Assembly: GCA_949289715.1 (NCBI GenBank) | Contig: CASEPJ010000099.1 | Location: forward strand, 1-8,626 | Length of the DNA stretch: 8,626 nt | Direction: 5' to 3' | Source: an uncultured Clostridia bacterium | GTDB taxonomy: Bacteria > Bacillota > Clostridia > Christensenellales > CASEPJ01 | In this document: one piece after another, positions 1-6,685 of the stretch | How the letters are laid out: each line of letters begins with the position of its first letter | How positions within the stretch are numbered: the first letter of the stretch is position 1 | Made by a program: the position numbers and the translations under genes | The notes under the pieces: generated by a model | Databases searched by the model: none | What the model was told of the DNA's origin: nothing | What the model saw: only the letters and a program-made list of their open reading frames with translations

Positions 1-362
1 GTATAATCGGGACCCGCAACAACGGCGGAAATATTAAAATTATTTCTTAAAAGCGAAACAAATTGCGCTTTACTTAAATTTTTAAATTGTTCGTCAAAAG
101 AAGAATAAATTAAAACGTCGACTCCTAATTCAAAAAAAATTTCCGCCCTTTCGGCAAACGTCATAACCTCGCTATCGTTTTTACCCAAAACGGTTGCGGG
201 ATTATTTAAAAAAGTAAACACAGCCGAAAGAGAATTATGAATTTTTGCACGTTCTATTGCTTCGGAAATTACCTTTTTATGTCCTTGATGCACACAGTCG
301 AAAAATCCGAGTGCTAATACAATAGGTTTTTTAAAAATATCGTTAAAGGAAATTTTAAGCAT
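1..362 (-). CDS. ribF: RibF, riboflavin kinase / FAD synthetase, N-terminal part (3' end outside window)
   Basis: The 120 visible residues form the FMN adenylyltransferase (nucleotidyltransferase) domain of RibF. In the family this domain makes FAD from FMN and ATP, and a C-terminal flavokinase domain, which lies outside this window, makes FMN. The nucleotide-binding motif is seen as GFFDCVHQGH (residues 19-28; family form GxFDGxHxGH). Further family matches are AVFTF, the MTFAERAEIFFELGVDVLI stretch, FKNLSKAQFV and VVAGPDY at the window edge, which corresponds to the G-x-D-F motif. The ATG at 362-360 lies inside the end of truB, giving an 8-nt overlap, and GAGGGA stands just before it, so translational coupling is likely. 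Two positions are unusual: Cys for the usual Gly after FD, and FLNNP where most members have F-x-P-H-P or F-x-N-H-P. The family call is firm; the presence of the kinase domain is inferred. Confidence 0.93.
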   Translation of the reverse strand, partial: MLKISFNDIFKKPIVLALGFFDCVHQGHKKVISEAIERAKIHNSLSAVFTFLNNPATVLGKNDSEVMTFAERAEIFFELGVDVLIYSSFDEQFKNLSKAQFVSLLRNNFNISAVVAGPDY

Positions 363-1221
363 TTTTTCCCTCGTATAAATAAGATTTAATAACGGTTACT
401 CCCGAAGAATCGTTAGAAATTATCCCGAAAATTTCACCGTTATAATAAGCAGCGGCATTGTCAAACGAATCATTGCCTATTTTTAATTTTACTCCGTTTT
501 TTAACAGTCTGAACTCATCGTCTGTTAAATTTACTTTTTGCATATTAGCAAGCGGAAAATCGGTAGGTATAATAAAACTTTTAGGATTTTTCTCAATTTC
601 ACAACATAATGCGGCATTATCTATATCAAAACAACCCGATTTAGTGCGAACCAATTTGGATAAAGTTGCATAAGAATTAACGCTATGAGCAATATCTCTC
701 ACCAAACTTCTAATATATGTACCCGCAGAACAGTTTACCGTTAAAGCATAGGTGTTTTCGTTAATAATTTCAGGATTTTGAAAAGAATAAATATTAACCT
801 TTCTAGTCTTAGGAGTAAAATCCCCGCCGGAACGCATTATATCGTAACCGCATTTACCTTTTACTTTCAATGCCGAATATTTAGGGGGGATTTGCTCTAT
901 TTCCCCCGTAAATTGCGATAAAACTTCTTTAAAAGTTTCGAAATCGGGAATGAATTTTGAAGTAAAAATGACTTTACCGGCATAGTCTAAAGTATCGGTT
1001 TCCGCACCGAATTGAAAATAAACCCTATATGTTTTATCTTTGGTCAACAAAAAATCGAATAATCTTACAGCTTTACCGAAAGCTACAGGCAATACGCCTT
1101 CTGCTTCTACATCCAGCGTACCCATATGGCCCACTCTTTTTTCGCCAGTGATTTTTTTAATTTTGCTTACGATTTTTGAAGAGGATACGCCTCTTTCCTT
1201 ATAAACATTAAAAAATCCCAT
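355..1221 (-). CDS. truB: TruB, tRNA pseudouridine(55) synthase
   Basis: This enzyme isomerises uridine 55 in the T-loop of tRNAs to pseudouridine. The 288-residue length is normal for the family. Visible motifs in order are GHMGTLD (31-37) with the catalytic Asp37, KTYRV with the conserved Tyr65, FGAETDTLDYAG (71-82), PPKYSALKVKG (112-122) and SAGTYIRSLVRD (165-176), followed by LSKLVRTKSGCF. The last 60 or so residues look like the small PUA-type C-terminal domain. The ATG start has AGAGGG a few bases upstream, a site that overlaps the nrnA stop codon; the gap to nrnA is 7 nt. One oddity is the segment after the catalytic Asp, VEAEGVL, where most TruB proteins read PxATGVL. The catalytic residues themselves are intact, so I expect an active enzyme. 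Confidence 0.96.
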   Translation of the reverse strand: MGFFNVYKERGVSSSKIVSKIKKITGEKRVGHMGTLDVEAEGVLPVAFGKAVRLFDFLLTKDKTYRVYFQFGAETDTLDYAGKVIFTSKFIPDFETFKEVLSQFTGEIEQIPPKYSALKVKGKCGYDIMRSGGDFTPKTRKVNIYSFQNPEIINENTYALTVNCSAGTYIRSLVRDIAHSVNSYATLSKLVRTKSGCFDIDNAALCCEIEKNPKSFIIPTDFPLANMQKVNLTDDEFRLLKNGVKLKIGNDSFDNAAAYYNGEIFGIISNDSSGVTVIKSYLYEGKNA

Positions 1222-1228
1222 ATTCCCT

Positions 1229-2197
1229 CTAAAATTTTAATTGATCACAAGCTGCTTTTACCACCCTTTCGGCAACCTCTTCTAAAGGGCCTTTAACCAT
1301 ACAACCGGCAGCTGCCGCATGACCGCCGCCGCCGAAAACCGATGCTGCCTGAGCCACGTTTGCATATTCCTTCGAACGAAAAGAAATTTTAAAGCAATTT
1401 TCGGAATGTTCTTTCATGGAAATTGCTACTTCCACTCCTTCAACATTCAATGCGTAATCTATAAGACCGTCGCTAGAAAAAGATGTTGCTTTACATTCGG
1501 CAACGTCTTTTACGGTATAAATAATAAGCGCTACTTTTCCGTCGGCATAAAAGCGTATCGAATTTAAAGCTCTTTTTAAAAATTCGAATTTTTCTCTTTT
1601 CATGTTTTTGAAAAACATTCTGTTAAGATAGGAAAGATCTATATCTTTTTCCATCAATCTTGCCGCACAAAGAAAGGTATTTTTTGTAGTGTTGGAATAA
1701 CTGAAATTTCCGCAATCGGTAATTAAAGCAACATATAGATTGGTTGCGATGTCTTTGTCTAAAATATCGGGATCTAATGCATCTGCCAAAGCCGTAATAA
1801 TTTCAGCCGTGGCTGACGCATCAGCGTCTATTAAATTATAATCCGCATAACGGGGATTGGTTTTATGGTGGTCGATGTTAATCTTTGTTTTAGCGGATTT
1901 ATATATACTTTGAGAATTTCCCATACGATCCATTTCGGCACAATCAACCGAAATCGCAAGATCGGTTTTTTCGGGGAGAGAAGCATTTATACTTTCAATA
2001 CCCTTTAAAATAAGAAATTCGGGAGTGGGAACATCGTCTATAAAAAGGGAAACGCTTTTACCTAATTTTAAAAGAATAAGCCGCAAAGCAAGAACTGAAC
2101 CGACGGCATCTCCGTCGGGTCTTATATGAGTGAATAAAGATATTTTTTCCGCACTATTGATTTGGTTAATAATTTTTGAAAAATCATATGTTTTCAT
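1229..2197 (-). CDS. nrnA: NrnA-like DHH/DHHA1 phosphoesterase (oligoribonuclease / pAp phosphatase)
   Basis: This is a 322-residue DHH-family phosphoesterase. Members found at this place in Firmicutes operons degrade 2-5 nt RNA fragments and dephosphorylate pAp using Mn2+. Metal-binding motifs are all present: FTHIRPDGDAVGS (22-34; His24, Asp28, Asp30), VDCAEMDR with Asp85, DHH at 109-111, and LITDCGNF with Asp161. The C-terminal DHHA1 substrate-binding domain ends with GGGGHAAAAG (289-298). The ATG directly follows the rbfA TAA with no gap, and an AAGGA about 10 nt upstream lies inside the end of rbfA, so expression is probably coupled to rbfA. The family is certain. Whether the main substrate is nanoRNA, pAp or a cyclic dinucleotide breakdown product cannot be told from sequence; the small size and the lack of CBS, PAS or membrane segments argue against a GdpP-type enzyme. 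Confidence 0.93.
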   Translation of the reverse strand: MKTYDFSKIINQINSAEKISLFTHIRPDGDAVGSVLALRLILLKLGKSVSLFIDDVPTPEFLILKGIESINASLPEKTDLAISVDCAEMDRMGNSQSIYKSAKTKINIDHHKTNPRYADYNLIDADASATAEIITALADALDPDILDKDIATNLYVALITDCGNFSYSNTTKNTFLCAARLMEKDIDLSYLNRMFFKNMKREKFEFLKRALNSIRFYADGKVALIIYTVKDVAECKATSFSSDGLIDYALNVEGVEVAISMKEHSENCFKISFRSKEYANVAQAASVFGGGGHAAAAGCMVKGPLEEVAERVVKAACDQLKF

Positions 2198-2548
2198 TTA
2201 AACGTTATCCTTCTTCTCTTGTGAAATCTGCTTTAACAAAGCATCGATTCTACTTGAAACAACTTCTGTATTATCAATTTCAAAAAATAATTGAGGTATT
2301 TTTCTTATACTCATTTTTGTAGACAAAAAATGTCTAATTGCACCACTTTTACTTTTTAAAACTTCCAGCATTTTCTGTTTATCATCTGTTCCGAATATAC
2401 TGACAAAGACCTTTGCCCTGTCTAAATCCTCGGTAACAGATACGTCTAAAATACTTATATTCGAAAGTAAATCCAATTCCGCAAGCGACATTGAAATGAG
2501 TTTTTTAAATTCGCTGTTTAATTTATCCGTTCTTCTGCGCTCTGCCAT
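2198..2548 (-). CDS. rbfA: RbfA, 30S ribosome-binding factor A
   Basis: RbfA binds the maturing 30S subunit near helix 1 of 16S rRNA and helps late assembly and cold adaptation. The 116-residue length is typical. The sequence follows the KH-like RbfA fold: a basic N-terminus (AERRRTDKLNSEFKKLI), VSVTEDLDRAKVFVSI (36-51), GAIRHFLSTKMSIRKIPQLFFEID (69-92) with the family signature lR-x-x-P-x-L-x-F, and a C-terminal helix ending in a charged tail. The ATG at 2548-2546 is preceded by a strong GGGAGG site. It is the first gene after the internal terminator-like hairpin, so its output may depend on readthrough from infB. The stop TAA abuts the nrnA ATG. Confidence 0.95.
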   Translation of the reverse strand: MAERRRTDKLNSEFKKLISMSLAELDLLSNISILDVSVTEDLDRAKVFVSIFGTDDKQKMLEVLKSKSGAIRHFLSTKMSIRKIPQLFFEIDNTEVVSSRIDALLKQISQEKKDNV

Positions 2549-2576
2549 ATTGACCTCCCGATAATTTTATAATTTT

Positions 2577-2603
2577 AAAAAAGGACGGATCCTGCGACCC
2601 GTC
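2577..2603 (-). terminator. Intrinsic-terminator-like hairpin between infB and rbfA
   Basis: Read on the minus strand, an 8-bp stem with arms GACGGGUC (2603-2596) and GAUCCGUC (2591-2584), one G-U pair and a GCAG loop, is followed by C and six U residues (2582-2577). This is the layout of a rho-independent terminator. It lies about 55 nt after the infB stop codon and 28 nt before the rbfA start. Because four operon genes follow without a convincing promoter of their own, I infer partial termination that sets a ratio between the upstream and downstream genes. The left arm can also pair differently: TGCGA and TCGCA at 2606-2602 and 2597-2593 form a competing stem. Confidence 0.7.
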
Positions 2604-2657
2604 GCAAATTGTCTTTAGTTTGTTAAACATTGAGTCAAAGTGTTTTTTATTAATAAA

Positions 2658-5528
2658 TTATACGGTTTCCATAATGTAAGCTTCTAAAAGGTCGCCTATC
2701 TTTATGTCGTTATAATTTTCAATGCCTATGCCACATTCAAAACCTGCCGAAATTTCTTTGGCATCGTCTTTTAAATGCTTCAAAGAAGAAATTTTACCGT
2801 CATAAATAAACACATTGTCTCTGTAAATTTTTACCTTTGCCTGACGCAAAATTTTACCGTCGGTTACATAAGAACCCGCAATAGTGCCCACATTCGAAAT
2901 TTTAAATACATTTCTTACTTCGGCATGACCTAATACGGTTTCCTTATATTTTACTGAAAGCATACCCTTCAATGCATTTTCTACATCTTCTATAGCGTTA
3001 TAAATTATATTATACAATCTTATATCTATACCCTCTTTTTCGGCAGCTGCTTTCGCATTTGCGGAAGGACGTACGTTAAAGCCGATTATAATCGCATTGG
3101 TAACGTTTGCAAGATCCACATCCGATTCGGAAATCGCACCTACACCGCTGTGAACGACTTTAACTCTGCATTCCTCGTTCTTAATTTTTTCTAAAGAAGA
3201 TTTAACCGCTTCCGCAGAACCTTGAACATCAGCTTTGACGATAATTCTCAATTCCTTCAAAGCACCCTGTTCTATTTTCTGATACATATCGTCAAGCGTT
3301 ATTTTTTCGCTTAATTTTGCCTTTTCTGCTTTTTCTCTGTTTCTTCTTTCTTCCGCAACCTGTTTGGAAAGTTTTTCTTCGCTTGTTACATAAACTATAT
3401 CGCCCGCTTGAGGAACGTCGTTAAAACCTATAACGGAAACAGGCATTGAAGGCCCTGCAGATTTTACAGGTCTGCCGGTATCGTCTACCATCGCTCTGAT
3501 TTTACCTGTCGTAGTACCGGAAAGCACTACATCGCCCACTCTTAAAGTTCCGTTTTGAACAAGCACTGTAGCAACCGGTCCTTTGCCTTTATCGAGTTTA
3601 GCCTCTATAATAGCACCTTTTGCAAGTCTGTTGGGATTAGCTTTCAAATCTCTCATTTCGGCAACTAACAATATCATATCGAGCATATCGAGCATTCCCT
3701 CGCCGGTTTTAGCGGAACACGGAGCGATTATGGCATCTCCGCCCCATTCTTCGGGAACGATTCCGTTTTCCGTCAGCTGCTGCTTAATTCTTTCTATATC
3801 TGCCGTGGGTTTATCTATTTTATTTACAGCAACTATTATAGGTACGTTTGCGGATTTTGCGTGATTGATAGCTTCTATGGTTTGCGGCATAACACCGTCA
3901 TCCGCAGCTACGACCAGAATAACTATATCGGTAATTTTTGCGCCCCTTGCCCTCATGGCGGTAAAAGCGGCATGCCCGGGAGTATCTATAAAAGTAATTT
4001 GTTTTCCCTTAAGTTTAATAGTATAAGCACCGATATGCTGTGTAATGCCGCCGGCTTCGCCCTCGGTAACTTTTGTTTTTCTGTAGTAGTCAAGTATAGA
4101 CGTTTTACCGTGGTCAACGTGACCCATTACCGTTACGACGGGAGGACGTGTTACCAGATCTTTTTCGTCATCCTCGCCGTTATCTATGTCCATAAGTACC
4201 TCTTCGCTGGTTTTTTCTAATTTCTGTTCGAGCTCTACCCCTAAGTCGAGTGCCACTAACTGTGCGGTTTCAAAATCTATAGGACTGTTAATGTTTACCA
4301 TATAACCTAAAAGAACCATTTTTTGAAGAATTTCGGAAGTAGTTCTGCCGATTTTTTCCGACAAACTTTTAACCGTAATGGTTTCGGTCGTTATAATGGC
4401 TTTATCGATTCTAGGTGCTGCTTCTTTAACTTCGGTTTTGGCTTTTTTGACTTTGAATTTTTTGGAGCCCATCTTCTCATCGACATCGGTATTGTCTATA
4501 GTAACAAAACCTTTTCTAATAAGTGCCCTCTTGTTCATGGCTTTGCTATTGGACTCATAATTTTTTTCGTTAGTCTTTTTCTTTGCAGCCGAAAAATCTT
4601 TTTTCGTGGGCTTTGTATCCGCTGCAACAAATGTCAAATCGGGTTTTATTAAAGGTCTTTGCGTTTGCGTTCTCTGCCCGTTTTGAGCTCTGTCCTGATA
4701 GGAACGTTTTTGAGCATTTTGGTCATACGGTTTTTTGGGAGAATTTGCATCGTAAGGTTTTTTCTGATAGTTAGTATCAAAATTACGTTTAGAATTTGCA
4801 TCGTAAGGTTTTCTATCGGCAAAACGCTGCGAATTTGCATTCGGTTGATAAGGTTGTTTTTGATAGCCTTCTTTTTGCTGATAATTGCTTTTAGTAAAAT
4901 CGCTTTTTGAATATGACTGTCTTTGCGAATAATCTTTATTCCGCTGACTATTATCCTGTATGTTTTTTTGAGGTTTATTAAAGTTTTTATCGGGAACAAA
5001 AGTATTTTCTTTTGTTTGCGAAACTTTTTTTACAACTTCCGCTTTCTCTTCGACAGGCTCTTTGACTTGGGTATTTTGAGGTTTAATTTCTTTTTCAAAC
5101 AATACTTCCTCTGTGACGCTATTTATTATGTTTTGTTCGACAACTTCGTCTTTTTTCTTAACGTCTGTTACCTTTGCAACCTTTCCCTCAGGTTTAATAT
5201 CTTCGGTTTTCGTTTCGGTCTCTTTTTTAATTTCTTTTACGGCATCTTTCGCCTCGTTTTCGATAGCGGATTCGAAATTGGTTTCAACCGCTTTTTTTGT
5301 GTTTTTATGTTCAACTTCTGCAGCTACGGAATTTGCGATTTCCTCTTTATTTTCTGTAGCGGAAAGTTCGGCCGTAGTCCTTTCGCTTAGCCTTATTTCT
5401 TTTTCTTCAACCTTTTTAAGAACTTTTTCTAAATTACTCTTTAAACTTTTAACCGAATCGAGTAATTCTGCAGAGGATGAGAAAACCTCTTTGATGTTCA
5501 TAAGATTTTGTAATTTTTCGTTTTCCAA
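2658..5528 (-). CDS. infB: Translation initiation factor IF-2
   Basis: IF2 is the GTPase that brings fMet-tRNA to the 30S subunit and promotes subunit joining. Of the 956 residues, 1-47 look like an amphipathic or coiled-coil helix and about 48-175 are Glu/Lys-rich. Residues 176-295 are low complexity, rich in Asn, Gln, Tyr, Lys and Arg with three KPYD repeats (240, 257, 266). One IF2_N domain lies at about 382-434. The G domain begins near 462 with GHVDHGKT (469-476), GGIT (493-496), DTPGH (515-519, catalytic His519), NKID (569-572) and SAK (605-607). Domains II to IV follow, ending in ECGIGIENYNDIKIGD, part of the C2 initiator-tRNA-binding region. The start is TTG at 5528-5526: it is the first in-frame start after an upstream stop, and AAGGAG (5542-5537) lies 8 nt away. 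It follows the L7Ae-like gene by 26 nt. The core is intact; the long N-terminal region is lineage-specific. Confidence 0.96.
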   Translation of the reverse strand: MENEKLQNLMNIKEVFSSSAELLDSVKSLKSNLEKVLKKVEEKEIRLSERTTAELSATENKEEIANSVAAEVEHKNTKKAVETNFESAIENEAKDAVKEIKKETETKTEDIKPEGKVAKVTDVKKKDEVVEQNIINSVTEEVLFEKEIKPQNTQVKEPVEEKAEVVKKVSQTKENTFVPDKNFNKPQKNIQDNSQRNKDYSQRQSYSKSDFTKSNYQQKEGYQKQPYQPNANSQRFADRKPYDANSKRNFDTNYQKKPYDANSPKKPYDQNAQKRSYQDRAQNGQRTQTQRPLIKPDLTFVAADTKPTKKDFSAAKKKTNEKNYESNSKAMNKRALIRKGFVTIDNTDVDEKMGSKKFKVKKAKTEVKEAAPRIDKAIITTETITVKSLSEKIGRTTSEILQKMVLLGYMVNINSPIDFETAQLVALDLGVELEQKLEKTSEEVLMDIDNGEDDEKDLVTRPPVVTVMGHVDHGKTSILDYYRKTKVTEGEAGGITQHIGAYTIKLKGKQITFIDTPGHAAFTAMRARGAKITDIVILVVAADDGVMPQTIEAINHAKSANVPIIVAVNKIDKPTADIERIKQQLTENGIVPEEWGGDAIIAPCSAKTGEGMLDMLDMILLVAEMRDLKANPNRLAKGAIIEAKLDKGKGPVATVLVQNGTLRVGDVVLSGTTTGKIRAMVDDTGRPVKSAGPSMPVSVIGFNDVPQAGDIVYVTSEEKLSKQVAEERRNREKAEKAKLSEKITLDDMYQKIEQGALKELRIIVKADVQGSAEAVKSSLEKIKNEECRVKVVHSGVGAISESDVDLANVTNAIIIGFNVRPSANAKAAAEKEGIDIRLYNIIYNAIEDVENALKGMLSVKYKETVLGHAEVRNVFKISNVGTIAGSYVTDGKILRQAKVKIYRDNVFIYDGKISSLKHLKDDAKEISAGFECGIGIENYNDIKIGDLLEAYIMETV
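4713..4812 (-). repeat. KPYD-coding direct repeats inside infB
   Basis: Two identical 22-base copies lie at 4740-4761 and 4791-4812, 51 bases (17 codons) apart and in frame. Each codes KPYDANS. A third, diverged copy at 4713-4733 codes KPYDQNA with different synonymous codons. Nucleotide identity between the first two suggests recent duplication or slippage within the disordered N-terminal part of IF2. Confidence 0.8.
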
Positions 5529-5536
5529 ATTCGACT

Positions 5537-5542
5537 CTCCTT
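5537..5542 (-). promoter_or_regulatory. infB ribosome binding site supporting a TTG start
   Basis: AAGGAG on the minus strand, 8 nt before TTG at 5528-5526. There is no in-frame ATG or GTG between the upstream stop codon and this TTG. The next in-frame ATG is codon 10, with no comparable site before it. Confidence 0.8.
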
Positions 5543-5554
5543 GAAATTAAACCT

Positions 5555-6415
5555 TTATTTGTCCTTTTTAGCGGATATATTATTATCGGTAGTTTGCGAC
5601 CGATTTTCATATTTCTTTTTGAATTTAAAACTTTTGTCGACCGAATTGTGTTTTTTTAAACTGCCGTCAAATTTTTTTGTATTTTTAAAAGTTTTTTCGG
5701 TTTTATTAATATCGCTTCTGTCCGCATTTTTTGATATTTTGTTTTTATTAAAATGCGTATATTTGTTTTTTTTAACATCATTTTTTTCAGCATCATTTTT
5801 GTTGCCGAAATTTTTTTTTAAACCGTAATTTTTAAAATTGTTTCTATTTTGATTTTTATTAAAGGCGGTTTTTGTATTTTTATGTTCGATTATATTACTG
5901 CCGTCTTTTAATTCGATTTTAGCTTTAGAAAAATTTTTTACTTTATAGTTTTTATTATTTAAATTACCGTGTATGCTTTTGTGTTTATTAAAATTATCTC
6001 TTTTTGATTTGTTGTATATAATTTTAACTTCTTCACCTATTGAATCATCACCGTTCAATTCGGATTCGTATACATATTCATCGTATAATTTCTGCGGTTT
6101 AGGAGCAGGCACATAATAATATAAATCATCGCAATTTTCGATTATTGCTTTTGCCAAAGATTTATCGGTAATGGCAGCAATTTTTACATTTGAGCCGGTA
6201 ATTTCAGACAATGTTTTATTTCTGCAAAAAACCATGGGAGCCTGCGTTTTAACCGATATGGAATTGGCTTTTTTTATTGAATTTTTTTGAGAAGTACCGC
6301 AAATTAAAATAAGTTTTATTTTTTTTAAACCCGCTTCCGCCGCAGTATTGCCCAAAAGAATTTTACGGGCTTTAACGGCAAATCCGATATAACTTTCGAC
6401 TTTATGCCTTTCCAA
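5555..6415 (-). CDS. L7Ae-family ribosomal-protein-like RNA-binding protein (YlxQ type) with long basic C-terminal extension
   Basis: Residues 3-97 match the L7Ae/YlxQ fold: VESYIGFAVKARKILLG, KKIKLILICGTSQKN, APMVFCRN and VKIAAITDKSLAKAI. In B. subtilis YlxQ, a protein of about 100 residues, sits at the same operon place; L7Ae proteins bind kink-turn RNA. Here the protein runs to 286 residues. Residues 98-130 form an acidic linker, and 131-286 are low complexity, with about a quarter Lys and a fifth Asn plus scattered Phe, Tyr and Arg, very likely disordered and RNA-binding. The reading frame stays open to 26 nt before infB despite many A-runs, so the tail appears to be translated. The start is TTG at 6415-6413, supported by GGAGGA (6426-6421) with a 5-nt spacer, and it overlaps rnpM by 14 nt. 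No nearby ATG competes. The exact role is unknown; a ribosome or RNA-associated function is inferred from family and context. Confidence 0.88.
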   Translation of the reverse strand: MERHKVESYIGFAVKARKILLGNTAAEAGLKKIKLILICGTSQKNSIKKANSISVKTQAPMVFCRNKTLSEITGSNVKIAAITDKSLAKAIIENCDDLYYYVPAPKPQKLYDEYVYESELNGDDSIGEEVKIIYNKSKRDNFNKHKSIHGNLNNKNYKVKNFSKAKIELKDGSNIIEHKNTKTAFNKNQNRNNFKNYGLKKNFGNKNDAEKNDVKKNKYTHFNKNKISKNADRSDINKTEKTFKNTKKFDGSLKKHNSVDKSFKFKKKYENRSQTTDNNISAKKDK

Positions 6416-6671
6416 GATATTCCTCCAATATTTTATCGTAAATTTCGGGAGAAACGGCAGTTTCGTATGCTCTGTCCAATGCTTTTGTTTTTTTACATTT
6501 TTTAAAACATTCCTCGTCTTTGCATATATACGCTCCCCTGCCCTGTGCTTTACCCGTTAAATCCAACGAAATTACGCCATCTTTGGATTTAACAATTCTC
6601 AACAATTCCTTTTTAGGTTTCATGTTTCTGCAGGCTATACACATTCTCACTGGAATTTTTTTTGTAGTCAT
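6402..6671 (-). CDS. rnpM: RnpM (YlxR, DUF448), RNase P modulator
   Basis: This is an 89-residue small RNA-binding protein of the YlxR family. In B. subtilis the protein binds RNase P RNA and lowers its activity; it has also been described as a nucleoid or transcription-associated regulator. The signatures are RMCIACR (9-15), ELLRIV (22-27) and GRGAYIC (44-50), followed by EC and the LDRAYE helix. Cys11, Cys14, Cys50 and Cys55 are the positions often kept in the family. The ATG has an AAGGTG site (6681-6676) 14 nt after the nusA stop. The end of the gene carries the ribosome binding site and TTG start of the next gene, which implies translational coupling. Confidence 0.94.
   Translation of the reverse strand: MTTKKIPVRMCIACRNMKPKKELLRIVKSKDGVISLDLTGKAQGRGAYICKDEECFKKCKKTKALDRAYETAVSPEIYDKILEEYLGKA
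6421..6426 (-). promoter_or_regulatory. Ribosome binding site supporting the TTG start of the L7Ae-like gene
   Basis: GGAGGA on the minus strand, inside the 3' end of rnpM, 5 nt before TTG at 6415-6413. The strength and spacing make the TTG start convincing. Confidence 0.8.
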
Positions 6672-6685
6672 ATTTCACCTTAAAA

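Noticed and set aside
2608..2638. Possible promoter for rbfA: TTGACT (2638-2633) and GACAAT (2613-2608)
   Set aside because: The -10 is poor and the 19-nt spacer is long; the start would fall in the terminator hairpin. A weak promoter cannot be excluded.
3861..4220. A 119-codon plus-strand open frame
   Set aside because: Antisense to the strongly conserved IF2_N/G-domain region of infB; no family resemblance and no start signals.
4649..4999. A 116-codon open frame on the same strand as infB but in another frame, with a basic product
   Set aside because: It lies wholly within the low-complexity part of infB, has no ribosome binding site, and its openness follows from the Asn/Gln/Lys/Tyr codon repeats.
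4923..5390. A 155-codon plus-strand open frame coding a Phe-rich product
   Set aside because: It is antisense to the Glu/Lys-rich part of infB; Phe and Leu richness is the mirror of AAA and GAA codons. No ribosome binding site or promoter.
5541..5828. A 95-codon plus-strand open frame with a hydrophobic, membrane-like product
   Set aside because: Antisense to the Lys/Asn-rich tail; AAA and AAT read backwards as TTT and ATT, which mimics membrane segments.
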